A stretch of 64,000 bases of DNA from JAEYOM01 sp036260935 (GCA_036260935.1 DATALQ010000041.1:16273-80272), one strand, 5' to 3'. Positions 51,778 to 61,909 are shown, counted from the first letter of the stretch. Notes: generated from the sequence alone by a model not told the origin. Translations and numbers: made by a program.

Positions 51778-53028
51778 ATGAAAAAAATGATAGTTATTCT
51801 TCTGTTGCTTACGTTTTGCAGCACATATCTTGCAGGTTGCGCAGGCAAACAGACCGAATCAGCCTCAAAAAGGGAGATTCCAACGTCTGAAAGCAGTTCT
51901 GCAGCCGCTGAGGGTTCTGAAACAGACGTAACGGCAAATCAGAGTTCAGCTGCAGAGGCACCGGCAAATGAAGGAACCATTACTTCCCTGGATGAATTGA
52001 AAAAGAATTCAGAAGCTGCCGGCTACAAGACCGATAAACTCCAGGATATGCAGAAGAACATGGGAGAAGGCTTTGTAGATGGCTTCAATGTCATTATAGG
52101 CAGTTCATATATTCCTGTAGCAGAGTTCAAATCATCAAAAGAATCCCAGCAATTCGCTGATATGATTAATAAATCAGGTTATAGTGTTGCTATTGTAAAT
52201 GGGAAGTTTCTTACCTTCACAAGCGCTACACAGGGAATAGTTAAGGATGAGGAACAACTAAAGGCGCTGGAAGGCATTATGGATGCAAAGGCTCAGGTAC
52301 AGGAAAGCGCTCCGGCTACCGAGGCTGTTTCAGCTGATACTACCGATTACAAAAGTACTTATACCTTGATAGATGGCATTGGGACTTCCATGAACAACTT
52401 ATTGAATCGTTCTCTGGCAAAAAACAACAAAGCAGTCCCGGAAAATGATCCGCAAAGTACCAGTGATCTCAGTCCATTTATGTTTAATCCAATTCCACTG
52501 TGCTATACAAACGCCTTCTGCGAAGACCCGCTTATGATTGATGCTACTATCTCGGCAATTGAAATGCTAGGAATAACGGAGGCGAAGGTTACTCGCAACG
52601 CTGAACACAATTATACTATTTCCGGTAAAGAAGCCGGTACCAATACACCTTTCGAAATAAATGGAATATATACTCCTACAAGTAAAAGCTTGCGCATGGT
52701 AGAAAAGAAAGATGGAAAAGTTGACAGCTTCTTTGAATTCATTCCATTAGGTGATAATAAATATGCGTTTCAGACAAATAAGGAGCGGGCGATTGTGGTT
52801 TATAAGGATGGAAAGGTTTTATCCTTTACCTATTCAATGTTAGCTGAAGCTCCCTATTACGACAGCGAGTCAGACAGTATCTACCCTGCAGGAAAAGGTG
52901 CAGATGATTCATGGATCTCTCAAAAAGGTGAGGATAACTATCAGGAATTCTACAGTTTTAATGGGACAACAATCAGAATAAATGCTGATGGTATAAACCG
53001 CAGAGTAAAGGTTGAAATTCCTCAATGA
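51778..53028 (+). CDS. Lipoprotein of unknown function
   Basis: This 416-residue protein has a lipoprotein signal (lipobox LAGC, Cys at about 21) and a Ser/Ala/Glu-rich linker (about 25-65). A first domain (about 65-170) contains GFNVIIGSSYIPVAEFKSSKESQQFADMI, and a second (about 230-416) is beta-rich. No family was recognised. The gene is first of three exported-protein genes divergent from the AraC-MotA-FliG regulator, so it is anchored to the outer face of the membrane and may work with the next two products. Confidence 0.8.
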   Translation: MKKMIVILLLLTFCSTYLAGCAGKQTESASKREIPTSESSSAAAEGSETDVTANQSSAAEAPANEGTITSLDELKKNSEAAGYKTDKLQDMQKNMGEGFVDGFNVIIGSSYIPVAEFKSSKESQQFADMINKSGYSVAIVNGKFLTFTSATQGIVKDEEQLKALEGIMDAKAQVQESAPATEAVSADTTDYKSTYTLIDGIGTSMNNLLNRSLAKNNKAVPENDPQSTSDLSPFMFNPIPLCYTNAFCEDPLMIDATISAIEMLGITEAKVTRNAEHNYTISGKEAGTNTPFEINGIYTPTSKSLRMVEKKDGKVDSFFEFIPLGDNKYAFQTNKERAIVVYKDGKVLSFTYSMLAEAPYYDSESDSIYPAGKGADDSWISQKGEDNYQEFYSFNGTTIRINADGINRRVKVEIPQ

Positions 53029-53050
53029 AATGAATCAGGGGGTTCAGCAG

Positions 53051-53896
53051 ATGTTTAAGCGTTTTGGGATCGCTGTACTTTGTCTGCTTATGTCGGCTGT
53101 GTTCTTCGGTTGTACAAGCAGACAGACTGACGGGATTAAAATCGCCGAAGCCTATATTAATGGTTTTGAGAAGTTCTACACTCAGGGAAATAAGTATTTG
53201 GAGCAAGGACTGCAGCTTCAGGCTGATTATTCCTTCGGCTGGTCTGCTGCCTCGATATCTTCAATGCGCTATTGCATAGACTGCCTTTTATACCTCAAGG
53301 GCGAGGGGGAATCACTGGAAGGTGTTGTTGGCGGGCGGCTTTCAGATTGGGATAAAATAGCCGCAATGAACTATACCTCACCCTACCCCTATTTTTTCGA
53401 GGGCATAGTATTCAATGTTCAGGGAAAAGACGATTATGCTCGGAAATGTTATGAAAAAGCACTTATTAATCCGGCTTTTTCCGACAAAAACGATAAGGTT
53501 CTGATGGTTCTTAAGACATTGTCTCAAAAAGACCTGAAGTATCTGAAAAAGAAGCTGGAAGAAGTCGAGGACAAGATTTTTAAAGTCTATGAACCAAATA
53601 CAAAGCCTTATCCCCGCTGCGAGATGAATTACAGCGACAAGTACCTGCGTACCCTGGCAAAGGAGGCACTGGCAGCATCAGAAACCGATTACCGCGGTGC
53701 GCTTCGCCATTACGAGGTTGCCTTATCGGCTAATCCTTTTGAAGGGGATAATTACGTCGGATGTGCACTGATGCATTTTTGTCTGAATGACATTGATGAA
53801 ACATACTATTATGTCAATGAAGGACTATTTGTCGATCCTGAGCATGAAGGCCTGAAAAAGCTTGCAGATATACTGAATAAGGAGGCTTCAGAATGA
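53051..53896 (+). CDS. Lipoprotein with TPR-like repeats
   Basis: This 281-residue protein has a probable lipoprotein signal (MFKRFGIAVLCLLMSAVFFGC, Cys at 21). Helical pairs with TPR spacing are visible: YPYFFEGIVFNVQGKDDYARKCYEKALINP and YRGALRHYEVALSANPFEGDNYVGCALMHFCLND. The ATG follows GGGGG at 8 bp spacing; earlier in-frame codons overlap the previous gene. It overlaps the next gene by 4 bp (ATGA). It is probably a scaffold for protein contacts on the cell surface; the partner is inferred to be a neighbour product. Confidence 0.78.
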   Translation: MFKRFGIAVLCLLMSAVFFGCTSRQTDGIKIAEAYINGFEKFYTQGNKYLEQGLQLQADYSFGWSAASISSMRYCIDCLLYLKGEGESLEGVVGGRLSDWDKIAAMNYTSPYPYFFEGIVFNVQGKDDYARKCYEKALINPAFSDKNDKVLMVLKTLSQKDLKYLKKKLEEVEDKIFKVYEPNTKPYPRCEMNYSDKYLRTLAKEALAASETDYRGALRHYEVALSANPFEGDNYVGCALMHFCLNDIDETYYYVNEGLFVDPEHEGLKKLADILNKEASE

Positions 53897-55299
53897 TAAA
53901 AAAGCAGCTTTGCATAATGCTGGTTACGGCATTACTGATTTGTATATTTCCACTTAACGCTTCTGCAAAATCTCCTGTCGATTTATCAAGAGTAAAGTTT
54001 AGCAGCGGAAGCGAGCCTCTGGTTTTTAAATTTGGTAATTTGAGCATGAATGGCAAGCTCGAGCAGGTATACCCCTTTACTGAGGACGAGATAAATAAAA
54101 TTGTCAATGAAACTTTAAAAGAAGAAAAACTAACAGAACTGGATATTGCAGAGGCGCAGAAAAAAGTTGAGAAAGCAAAAAAGGCGAATGAATTCACCAA
54201 AGAAGACTATGAAAGGATAAAAAACAACATATTTATGTCCATGGATGTGGTTCCCGCCGCTTCTCAGGTATCAACCGTACTTAAAGATATTGACAAGTAT
54301 ATGAACAGCAGCAGCTGGGACGATATTGGGACAACCTCCGTTGATGTTCTGGAAGGTTCCATGACGGATTGGATCAAGGATACCGCAAGCGGTTATATTG
54401 ACAACACCGGTGAAATAGGTGAAAAATTTAATACGGCTGTAAGTCATACCGGTAACCTTATAGCAGTCGCAGGATTCTGCGAAATGTTGGTAAATGAGCA
54501 TGAAATAACCAAGCAGAAATGGAAGGACATAGCTGAAGGTGCAAATGCAAAGCGGCTGCTCAATGATTTCTACTACAAGCTTCAGTATAAAATTGATGAC
54601 CATAAACGTGTAAGCAACGAGGCTGGCTGGCGAATTAATTTCGATCAAACAATGGCAGGTCGCAACTTGACTTTTTTCGGCGTCGACAGCAATTATCAAA
54701 CATGGACCCTTTTCATGCGGCTAAATCAAACCGAAAAAGCAGAACTCGGCAGTGCTGCCGGCCGGTATGAAGGCTTCTTCAACATCACAGCCAGAAATGA
54801 ATTGAGAGAGTTTCGATCAAGAGCTCATGAAGCAATAAAAAATATGGGTTCCTTTGGTGAAGCAATAAAGAAAATGGAGAATACCCCCGGCGGCAACGTA
54901 ACGCTTTCAACCTCCTCCGAAGGGACCGCAAGAATATCCCGCACAATTGACGGAACCGCTGAAGCTATTATTGATAAAGCCGGCAACATAACCTTTTCAA
55001 TGAACGCAGAGCAGGACGGAACCCTTGTTGAGATAAGCGGTATTACAGTTGATTTGAATTATTCCATAGGTAACAGTACAAATTTTAAAGGCGGAGGAAA
55101 AATGTCCTTTACTCTTTCTGCAAATAAGGAGGAAATAACCATTGAAGGCGGGTCAAATAAAATGTTTCTTACTTTACCATCATCAGAAAAATTTTCTCAC
55201 ACCATCAATGCCTCCGGAAGTATCAATGCAGGCTGGGACAAGAGTATCTGGAAGAGTTGGGACGGTACTGAAAAGACACTTAAGCATGCCGGCAAATAG
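53893..55299 (+). CDS. Secreted protein of unknown function
   Basis: This 468-residue protein has a signal peptide (MIKKQLCIMLVTALLICIFPLNASA, cleavage before KSPVD). A helical N-terminal half includes a charged coiled-coil stretch (about 60-115, LKEEKLTELDIAEAQKKVEKAKKANEF). The C-terminal half (about 330-468) is beta-rich with repeated short strands (GNVTLSTSS, GTARISRTIDG, GNITFSMNA). No membrane helix or family was recognised. It is last in the three-gene exported operon. No gene was seen in the 275 bp after it. Confidence 0.75.
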   Translation: MIKKQLCIMLVTALLICIFPLNASAKSPVDLSRVKFSSGSEPLVFKFGNLSMNGKLEQVYPFTEDEINKIVNETLKEEKLTELDIAEAQKKVEKAKKANEFTKEDYERIKNNIFMSMDVVPAASQVSTVLKDIDKYMNSSSWDDIGTTSVDVLEGSMTDWIKDTASGYIDNTGEIGEKFNTAVSHTGNLIAVAGFCEMLVNEHEITKQKWKDIAEGANAKRLLNDFYYKLQYKIDDHKRVSNEAGWRINFDQTMAGRNLTFFGVDSNYQTWTLFMRLNQTEKAELGSAAGRYEGFFNITARNELREFRSRAHEAIKNMGSFGEAIKKMENTPGGNVTLSTSSEGTARISRTIDGTAEAIIDKAGNITFSMNAEQDGTLVEISGITVDLNYSIGNSTNFKGGGKMSFTLSANKEEITIEGGSNKMFLTLPSSEKFSHTINASGSINAGWDKSIWKSWDGTEKTLKHAGK

Positions 55300-55574
55300 C
55301 TTCACCGGATTGATCCACCCATCATTGCAGCTTTTCCCGCAGGAACTATAATTCATCACATTAACTCATATCGTAAAACCCATTTTCAATGCAAGGTAAC
55401 ATAACCCCGACTTTTTCTGAACCTACTACCATTCCCTGTACCCGCTCTTTATATGCATGTACCTCTTCCCATGGATTGCCTAATACAAGCCTCCTTCTTC
55501 CGCTTACTCAATGACTTCAGGCTGATTCACGTTTACCATCAGCCGGTACAGCTCCCCATAACACTCTTCAAAAT

Positions 55575-56360
55575 CTATATATTACCGGTCAATACTGCCA
55601 GAACACCAATATACACCGGGATTGCTTCAACTCCATGAATAATTACCCCTGTCCAAAAAGACCGGGTCTTTTTTACCGCCAGCGGAAGTAATAATTCCCC
55701 AATAAGCAAAAGAGGAATCTCAGCAAACCTATGGATATGGTAAACGGCAAACAGCACCCCGTTTGCAGCCCAGTCCCATTTTCCAAATGTTTTACTCATC
55801 TTTGGAAGTAAAATCCCCCTGAAAAGCAACTCTTCCCCCAACACATAGTTAAATATCGTACTGACGACAGTCAGTCCAAGAAGCCACCATTGTCCGACAA
55901 ATTCCGGCTTTGCAAGTTCCTGAAAGTTTACATACCATTGCGGTGTAAAGAAAGGGCATGCCTTTTCAACTCCTTCTGAAACAAAATCAAGTATCCCTGA
56001 ACTCTCTATCAGATAAGCATAAAGAATAACAGGAATTACCCAGAGTAAAAGTCTTTTCTGTACTTTTTGCGTCTTAGGATTAATTGGCCAGTTTGCCCAT
56101 ATTCGATTTTTTATTCCTTCCCAGGTTAGAATCTTAAATTCCTTTTTTAAGATGTATACAGAAACAATAAACTGCCATATCATTCCTATCACCATAAAAA
56201 TCCAATATAACAACCCTGGGTGAATATTGAAGTACGGATGGATAAGCGGAACCAGAATCCATGCGAAAAAGCCCATTGGAAGCATTACACCCGCCCATAT
56301 TACAAGTATTTTCGCCAAACTGTACTGGTTGTCCGTCACGTTCCTTTTAATATCATTCAT
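55575..56360 (-). CDS. CPBP-family intramembrane metalloprotease (first copy)
   Basis: This 261-residue membrane protein has about seven helices. The CPBP (Abi/CAAX protease-like) motifs are the Glu pair and Arg in LGEELLFRGILLPKM, His in FAVYHIHRF, and a C-terminal His in GVIIHGVEA. Such proteins process prenylated or other membrane substrates, and some confer bacteriocin self-immunity. ATG 56360 follows AAGGCGG. It lies 75 bp downstream of a second CPBP gene of the same length. Confidence 0.82.
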   Translation of the reverse strand: MNDIKRNVTDNQYSLAKILVIWAGVMLPMGFFAWILVPLIHPYFNIHPGLLYWIFMVIGMIWQFIVSVYILKKEFKILTWEGIKNRIWANWPINPKTQKVQKRLLLWVIPVILYAYLIESSGILDFVSEGVEKACPFFTPQWYVNFQELAKPEFVGQWWLLGLTVVSTIFNYVLGEELLFRGILLPKMSKTFGKWDWAANGVLFAVYHIHRFAEIPLLLIGELLLPLAVKKTRSFWTGVIIHGVEAIPVYIGVLAVLTGNI

Positions 56361-56435
56361 ACGCTGAACCGCCTTAATCTTCCAGAGTAGCATTCGATAA
56401 TTCAAATGGCTTCTCCCCAATCAAGCATCAAATAA

Positions 56436-57221
56436 TTATATTCCTAAAGCTGCTTTGATAGCTTCATAGAGCGAAAAGGGTTCCATATTGGTCAACCAAT
56501 GAAGCAGCATGACCATAGGCAATCCTAATACTTTATAAACCACAGGAAAAGCAAAGGAACATGGAAGTATTTTCGGAAATCTCCAGTAAAAATAAGCATG
56601 TTTCAGTGTAAACCCAATGCCGTTCGCAATAAAGTCATACTTTCCGAACACACCTCTCATCTTGGGCAGCAGGACGGCTCTATAATAAAGTTCTTCTCCA
56701 AATGTAGTGAATATCAGGTTGACAACAAAGAAGTTAAGGAATATAAATTCAAAGTTACCAAGCAAATTGACATCAGGAAAAGCATCCTGAACGCTCTCTA
56801 TTTCTTTCAAGGGGTGATCCGGCATCCATTGGGGAGGAGGAAGAGTCCGGGCAACTTCCGTTTCCAAAGGCATTAGCAGCATGGTAAATACAAAGGCCGC
56901 CGAAACAATTCCCAGAACTATAAGCCACCCTTTCAAGGCCGCTTTCGGCCATCTTATATCAAGCCTTTCCTTAAGATAATTCCATGTGATTTTCTCTCCT
57001 TCCTTTCTCAAAATGCCAATCGCCACCAAAATCTCCGCGCCATTTCCCAGCAAACTTACCGCAATCACCAGCCAGGTCGGAGTATACCCGGCATTCTCAC
57101 TTATGAAAAGCGGAGCAAGTCCATAAATTAAAATCGAAAACCATACTGCCGGCCACAAAAACATGAGTATAATTTTAAATAATCCATATTGGTGAACCTT
57201 TATCCCACTATGATTTTCCAT
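56436..57221 (-). CDS. CPBP-family intramembrane metalloprotease (second copy)
   Basis: This 261-residue membrane protein is paralogous to the downstream neighbour. Motifs are FGEELYYRAVLLPKM, LKHAYFYWRFP and LLHWLTN. The start at 57221 (MENHSG) gives the same length as the neighbour; the frame continues upstream without a good start. It is divergent from the NarL-type histidine kinase, so the kinase/regulator pair may control these two proteases. Confidence 0.78.
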   Translation of the reverse strand: MENHSGIKVHQYGLFKIILMFLWPAVWFSILIYGLAPLFISENAGYTPTWLVIAVSLLGNGAEILVAIGILRKEGEKITWNYLKERLDIRWPKAALKGWLIVLGIVSAAFVFTMLLMPLETEVARTLPPPQWMPDHPLKEIESVQDAFPDVNLLGNFEFIFLNFFVVNLIFTTFGEELYYRAVLLPKMRGVFGKYDFIANGIGFTLKHAYFYWRFPKILPCSFAFPVVYKVLGLPMVMLLHWLTNMEPFSLYEAIKAALGI

Positions 57222-57456
57222 GTCATACTTATTCCTTTCAAATAATAAATCATTATCTGTTATCAACTTACCGTTTGAATGGTAATATGATAAGTGACGA
57301 TCGTCATATGTTTTGCACAAAAACCTTAACCTGCTAGTCTTCCCATTTATTGTAACAAAAATATACAAAACAAGAATGTTGTCATATAATAATCCTATAT
57401 AATTGTGTAAAAATTTGAAGATACGCCCTCGGCTTGAAAGGAATAAGAGCATTCCC

Positions 57457-58608
57457 ATGGATTTGAAAATTAAATTTGCCGGCCGCAATCTTATTGAACG
57501 TTTGTTGCTATTAGTACCACTGTTATATGTTTTTCCTTTTACTCTCTACATGATTCAGACATCCTTCTCCTGGAAAAACATCCTTTTATCTTTTGCAATT
57601 ATCATTGTTCATTCGTTGGGAACCCTTGTACGGTACAGTGGAAAATTTACGCACATAATGCAATACCTGCTTACTCTCTTGGAATATACTCTGATCCTTA
57701 TGCTGTTTTACGGCAGCCAAACAGGCAATGAGAGCATCGCTTTTGCTGTATTTACCATCGATGTCATTTTTACTTATGAACCCCGGTTCGGAGTTTCATT
57801 CGCATACATCGGTTATACAATCTACCTAATCCTGTGGGGAGGCTTCAGCCAAAATATTGCAGATGATATAACCGGATGCTTCAATTACTGTATATTCATT
57901 GCTGCACTCTGGGCTTCAAAAGTATTACTTGAGCAGAGGGACAAAATCCTCCAACTGAACAGGACAATTCTGGAACAGTCTTCCTACATGGAGGATCTGG
58001 CGAAACTGAAAGAACGCAACCGCATTGCAGAGGAAGTACATAATACGGTAGGCCACAAGCTGTCTGTCGCTATTGTAACTCTGGAGGGAGCAAGCCTTCT
58101 CTATGAGAAGAAGCCGGAGGAAGCTCGTGAAAAACTGAATATTGCAAGGTTGCAGTTAAAGGAAGGCTTGAACAATATACGGGAAGAAGTAAGGATGATG
58201 CATTTCGGTAACCCGGCGATAAGGGAACAGACACTCCGTACTTCGTTGGAAGATTTGATCCGGGGTGTTGAAATACAGACGGATATACATATCCGCTTTG
58301 AATATGATCTACCTGAGAAACTCCTGTCGTTACAGGAGCATGTTCTGTTTAACGCCGTAAAAGAGGGAATCACAAATGCAATCCGGCATGCTGGTGCTAA
58401 AAACATCCGTATCTCGATCACCCAAACAGAAAACCATGTGGAACTGATAATATGGAACGACGGTCATAATAGCGGCAATACGGTTGAGGGGTTCGGCCTG
58501 AAAACGATCCGGGAAAATTCAATGGCTATCGGTGGAAAGGCAACTTATGAGTGCGCACCGGATAGCTTTAAACTATGTCTTTACTTACCTGTTGTGGGGG
58601 AGAATTGA
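57457..58608 (+). CDS. Membrane sensor histidine kinase (NarL/LiaS-DesK class)
   Basis: This 383-residue kinase has five or six N-terminal membrane helices (about 10-160) without a large extracellular domain, which suggests sensing of the membrane itself. The HisKA_3 box is ERNRIAEEVHNTVGHKLSVAI and the ATPase domain has AVKEGITNAIRHAGAKNI and GFGLKTIRENS. The ATG at 57457 follows GAAAGGAA at rather long spacing; the frame is open a little further upstream. The regulator gene follows after 1 bp. Confidence 0.88.
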   Translation: MDLKIKFAGRNLIERLLLLVPLLYVFPFTLYMIQTSFSWKNILLSFAIIIVHSLGTLVRYSGKFTHIMQYLLTLLEYTLILMLFYGSQTGNESIAFAVFTIDVIFTYEPRFGVSFAYIGYTIYLILWGGFSQNIADDITGCFNYCIFIAALWASKVLLEQRDKILQLNRTILEQSSYMEDLAKLKERNRIAEEVHNTVGHKLSVAIVTLEGASLLYEKKPEEAREKLNIARLQLKEGLNNIREEVRMMHFGNPAIREQTLRTSLEDLIRGVEIQTDIHIRFEYDLPEKLLSLQEHVLFNAVKEGITNAIRHAGAKNIRISITQTENHVELIIWNDGHNSGNTVEGFGLKTIRENSMAIGGKATYECAPDSFKLCLYLPVVGEN

Positions 58609-58609
58609 A

Positions 58610-59263
58610 ATGGCAAAAATAAAGGTATTGCTTGTGGATGATCAGCAATTGCTGCTGGATGGTGTAAAAACACTGCTGAGCTTAAATAATGATATGGAAG
58701 TTGCAACGGCCGGAAGCGGCGAGGCAGCTGTTGAAATGGCGGAAACCTTCAGTCCGGATATCATCCTGATGGATATCCGGATGCCAGGTATGGGCGGAGT
58801 AGAAGCCACAAAGCAGATCAAGGAGCGCCACCCCGCAATTGCTATCCTGATTTTGACCACTTTTGATGATGACGGGTATATCATTGATGCGTTGCGGTAC
58901 GGTGCAAGCGGATACCTCCTCAAGGACATTGAAGGAGAAAGGCTTATCAAATCCATATATGAAGCCTTATCCGGGAACCTGCTGCTGACCGGCCGGGTTG
59001 CCCGGAAACTTGCATGGAATGCAGCTTTAAAAAATGAAACAAATCAGTCGGGAACCCGATCGCTGCAAAAAAGCTTTGAACTGTCAGAAAGGGAAACCGA
59101 TATCGCTAGAGCGTTGGTGGTAGGCTTGACCAGCAGGGAGATTGCAGGCAAGCTGCACCTTACCCAGGGGACCGTAAAGAATTACCTCAGCGGAATCTAT
59201 TCCAAAATCGGGACAAACGACAGGGCAAAAGCAGTATTGCTCCTGAAAGACTATTTCATATAG
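58610..59263 (+). CDS. NarL/LuxR-family response regulator
   Basis: This 217-residue protein has a receiver (VLLVDDQQLLLDG, phosphoacceptor Asp in IILMDIRMPGMGGVEA, Lys in YLLKDIEGE). A LuxR-type helix-turn-helix (about 150-217) has LSERETDIARALVVGLTSREIAGKLHLTQGTVKNYLSGIYSKIG. It is the partner of the preceding kinase, whose TGA ends 2 bp before this ATG. Confidence 0.93.
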   Translation: MAKIKVLLVDDQQLLLDGVKTLLSLNNDMEVATAGSGEAAVEMAETFSPDIILMDIRMPGMGGVEATKQIKERHPAIAILILTTFDDDGYIIDALRYGASGYLLKDIEGERLIKSIYEALSGNLLLTGRVARKLAWNAALKNETNQSGTRSLQKSFELSERETDIARALVVGLTSREIAGKLHLTQGTVKNYLSGIYSKIGTNDRAKAVLLLKDYFI

Positions 59264-59269
59264 GAGACC

Positions 59270-59452
59270 GGTACTACCTTGGCAGAAGGGCATGACAATA
59301 GATCTGCATTGATATATTTTATCTGGTTCAATCGGCAAAGCCAAAGAAAGTACTTGTATTCCGATTTTAGCGGCAACGAATCCCAATCCCCAAATGATGG
59401 CTACTATTGATAGTTGAATATCTCCCAAAAGATGTCTTCTATTTTCCTCCAT
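59270..59452 (-). pseudogene. Truncated EamA/DMT transporter
   Basis: From an ATG at 59452 with an AGGAGAGG ribosome site, about 33 residues match the first EamA helix (DIQLSIVAIIWGLGFVAAKIGIQ). The family pattern is then lost and the frame runs into the response-regulator gene. About 90% of a normal 300-residue transporter is missing, so this is a 5' remnant left by a deletion or rearrangement. Confidence 0.7.
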
Positions 59453-59639
59453 ATGATTGCCTCTCCTTTTCATACTTATTGGACAATCTCTTGAAGAAAT
59501 TCAGTCTTTTACGAGTTGCTCGGTGCCCAGCTTTGATATTTGTGATGGTGTATGTATAGTCCAAACCCTCTTCTTTGCAATATCTGTACAGTTCACCGTT
59601 CGGAACGGGGGGGCTGATTTCGTAAAAATAATCAATCAT
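59439..59639 (-). CDS. Small hypothetical protein, 66 residues
   Basis: ATG 59639 follows AGGAGGTG at good spacing, and the 3' end overlaps the start of the EamA remnant by 14 bp, as in a real operon. The product (MIDYFYEISPPVPNG, then a basic helix RATRKRLNFFKRLSNKYEKER) has no recognised domain. It may be a genuine small protein, or an intact survivor of the same damaged operon. Confidence 0.5.
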   Translation of the reverse strand: MIDYFYEISPPVPNGELYRYCKEEGLDYTYTITNIKAGHRATRKRLNFFKRLSNKYEKERQSYGGK

Positions 59640-59808
59640 TAAAATTGCACCTCCTGTTATTCTGCTGTATAATAATACCATCATAAAAATGGGATGTTGC
59701 CTTATTTTTGCTCGGTATCGTCATCAAATCCTTGTAGTATAGGAGCTCTCTGATAGTCCATATCCAATATGCCAGCGATATGCGGAGCTATTTAATTTTC
59801 CTTCTCAG

Positions 59809-61662
59809 TTATACTATTGGCAGGAATAATAAATTCAAAAGTTGCAAGGAACCTAAAAAACTTATTGAAGCAATAGTAATAGTTGAGTAATACACGCTTT
59901 TCCCAGTTTTCCAATATCTTCTTTTCCATATTGGTACAGAAGCTATTACCATAATTATTGTTAATACTAAGGATATCATTGGTAATTGAAGTAACACCTT
60001 CAGAAAGGATGTGTATCCGGTTATCAGGATCTGGTCCGAATTATTTGAAATGTTGACAATCAGGGCAATCAAAAATGCAGTATTAAGTAATGAATTTATG
60101 ACTGCCAGCCATACAAAGCTTTTCTTGCTGCTTTCTTTTTCATCATTGCCGGAATTTTTCCTTCTCCTTTTAAATAGTGTAATGAGAGGCCAAACTAATA
60201 TAACTGATAAAAACACTATTATACTTCCCAAAAGCATGATGAGCGGAACAATGGACGATTGGTTTTCGACCGTAAATAGTAAGTTAATTAAGGCTGGACC
60301 ATACTTGAAAGTTGAGGATTCCAGCCCGCCTTTCCGAAGGGCTTGAAAAACTCCCGCCCTCAATACCATCATCCGCTCAGTGTTGATTTCATTCACCGTT
60401 CCGACAATGGAAAGATCATATTTGCTGTAGTATTCCATCCAGGCTCCGCTTGAACCGTTATGGGACAGCATATCACCGGAATCTGTTTTTGCATATATGA
60501 TTCCATCTGCATATCCGAAATCTCCACCGAAGGGAAGCTTCAGCATTTCCTTGAGGGTTGACGGATTCTTGAATAGTTGTCCCTTGGCAAGTGCCCTCAT
60601 AAAGGTATTTAAATCAGCCAAAGTAGTGATTTCAGCGCCATCACCTCTGTCTGTCCTGGATAGATTGATGCCAAGTGACACCAGCGGCTCGTTATTTGCC
60701 CAATAATCCGAGAGCTTGTATTTTCTGTCCTGAGCCGCAATCGAGTCACTCAAGTAGGTATGTTTCATTCCAAGGGGTTTGAAAATACGCTCGTTTTTTA
60801 CTTCATCAAGGCTTTTTCCTGTTAACTTTTCAATCAATAACCCCAAAATCAAATAATTGGTGTCCGAGTAATACATGCCTTCTCCAGGCTTGAATAAAGC
60901 ATTTTTATTTGCTCCATCCAGGAAGAAATTCAACTGTCCCGCCATTTTATCATGGGGATTATTCAGCCAAGTGCTGTAATCCCATTCCGGGAGAGGTTGA
61001 AACAAATAATAGTCGGATAATTTTCCATCCTTAGGCACACCCTCATGAATGAATTTAAGTGCAGCATCAACTCCTTTTGTTTTATCGTACACATCGATAT
61101 AATTTAGTGAGCCTGGAGCATATCCCATGGATTCCGGATGATTATCGCCCAAGTCGCTTTCACTATCGTTATCCACATTTTTTAAGCCCGTAGTATGGTT
61201 AAGCAGCTGGTGGACGGTAATATTCCGGCCATAAGAAATACCGTCTTTCATATGTAAAATATCAAGGACTTCGGGAGGAAACAAATCGAGTTCCTCAAGG
61301 GTGGTATCAAGTCCTTTTGCTCCAAAAGACCCTTCTTCATAGAGCTGCATTATTATACTGGCAGTAACCGCTTTACCAACACTTGAAATGCAAAACTGGT
61401 GCTCTACCGTCATTTCTTCTTGCGTATCTTTGCGTCCAATACCTTTTGTTCCAACATATTTATAGTTTTCTCGGGGTAATTCCACACAAATGGCTGCATT
61501 TCTTATAATAGTGCCCTTTCGATCAATGACAGATTCATTCAATGCCTCCTCCAGTGACTCTGTAACCTTTTGGGAATCAAAACCTTTAATTTCGGAAATG
61601 GAATTATTACATCCTGTCAGAATGAATATTAAAATGTACAATAATAGTATTACCCTTCTCAT
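59809..61662 (-). CDS. Membrane-anchored serine hydrolase, class C beta-lactamase fold
   Basis: This 617-residue protein has a lipoprotein signal (lipobox LTGC) followed by a beta-lactamase/penicillin-recognising domain (about 35-450). SxxK is SVGKAV, the Tyr motif is YSDTNYLILG and the third motif HNGSSGAW. The C-terminal 150 residues contain four membrane helices, as in FmtA/EstB-like serine hydrolases of Gram-positive bacteria. It is probably a peptidase or esterase acting on envelope material rather than a resistance enzyme. ATG 61662 follows GGAGGACAGGAA. Confidence 0.85.
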   Translation of the reverse strand: MRRVILLLYILIFILTGCNNSISEIKGFDSQKVTESLEEALNESVIDRKGTIIRNAAICVELPRENYKYVGTKGIGRKDTQEEMTVEHQFCISSVGKAVTASIIMQLYEEGSFGAKGLDTTLEELDLFPPEVLDILHMKDGISYGRNITVHQLLNHTTGLKNVDNDSESDLGDNHPESMGYAPGSLNYIDVYDKTKGVDAALKFIHEGVPKDGKLSDYYLFQPLPEWDYSTWLNNPHDKMAGQLNFFLDGANKNALFKPGEGMYYSDTNYLILGLLIEKLTGKSLDEVKNERIFKPLGMKHTYLSDSIAAQDRKYKLSDYWANNEPLVSLGINLSRTDRGDGAEITTLADLNTFMRALAKGQLFKNPSTLKEMLKLPFGGDFGYADGIIYAKTDSGDMLSHNGSSGAWMEYYSKYDLSIVGTVNEINTERMMVLRAGVFQALRKGGLESSTFKYGPALINLLFTVENQSSIVPLIMLLGSIIVFLSVILVWPLITLFKRRRKNSGNDEKESSKKSFVWLAVINSLLNTAFLIALIVNISNNSDQILITGYTSFLKVLLQLPMISLVLTIIMVIASVPIWKRRYWKTGKSVYYSTITIASISFLGSLQLLNLLFLPIV

Positions 61663-61909
61663 TTCCTGTCCTCCTTTATAAACATCACTATCCACCGTCT
61701 AGTGAATGGTGCGCAATACAAACATTTGAGTCTGAAAAGTCGTTCCTTAGTAAGGGGGATACCGAGAAGATAATCATTGGAAAAGATTCTTTGGCTCAAA
61801 TTGCCATCCTTTTTAAAAAGCACGCTTAATTACTTAACAGGATTGAGTTTATGTGTCTTGTTATGAGTGTTCTTCAATCCATATACTGTACACATAGAAT
61901 GAGAACCAG

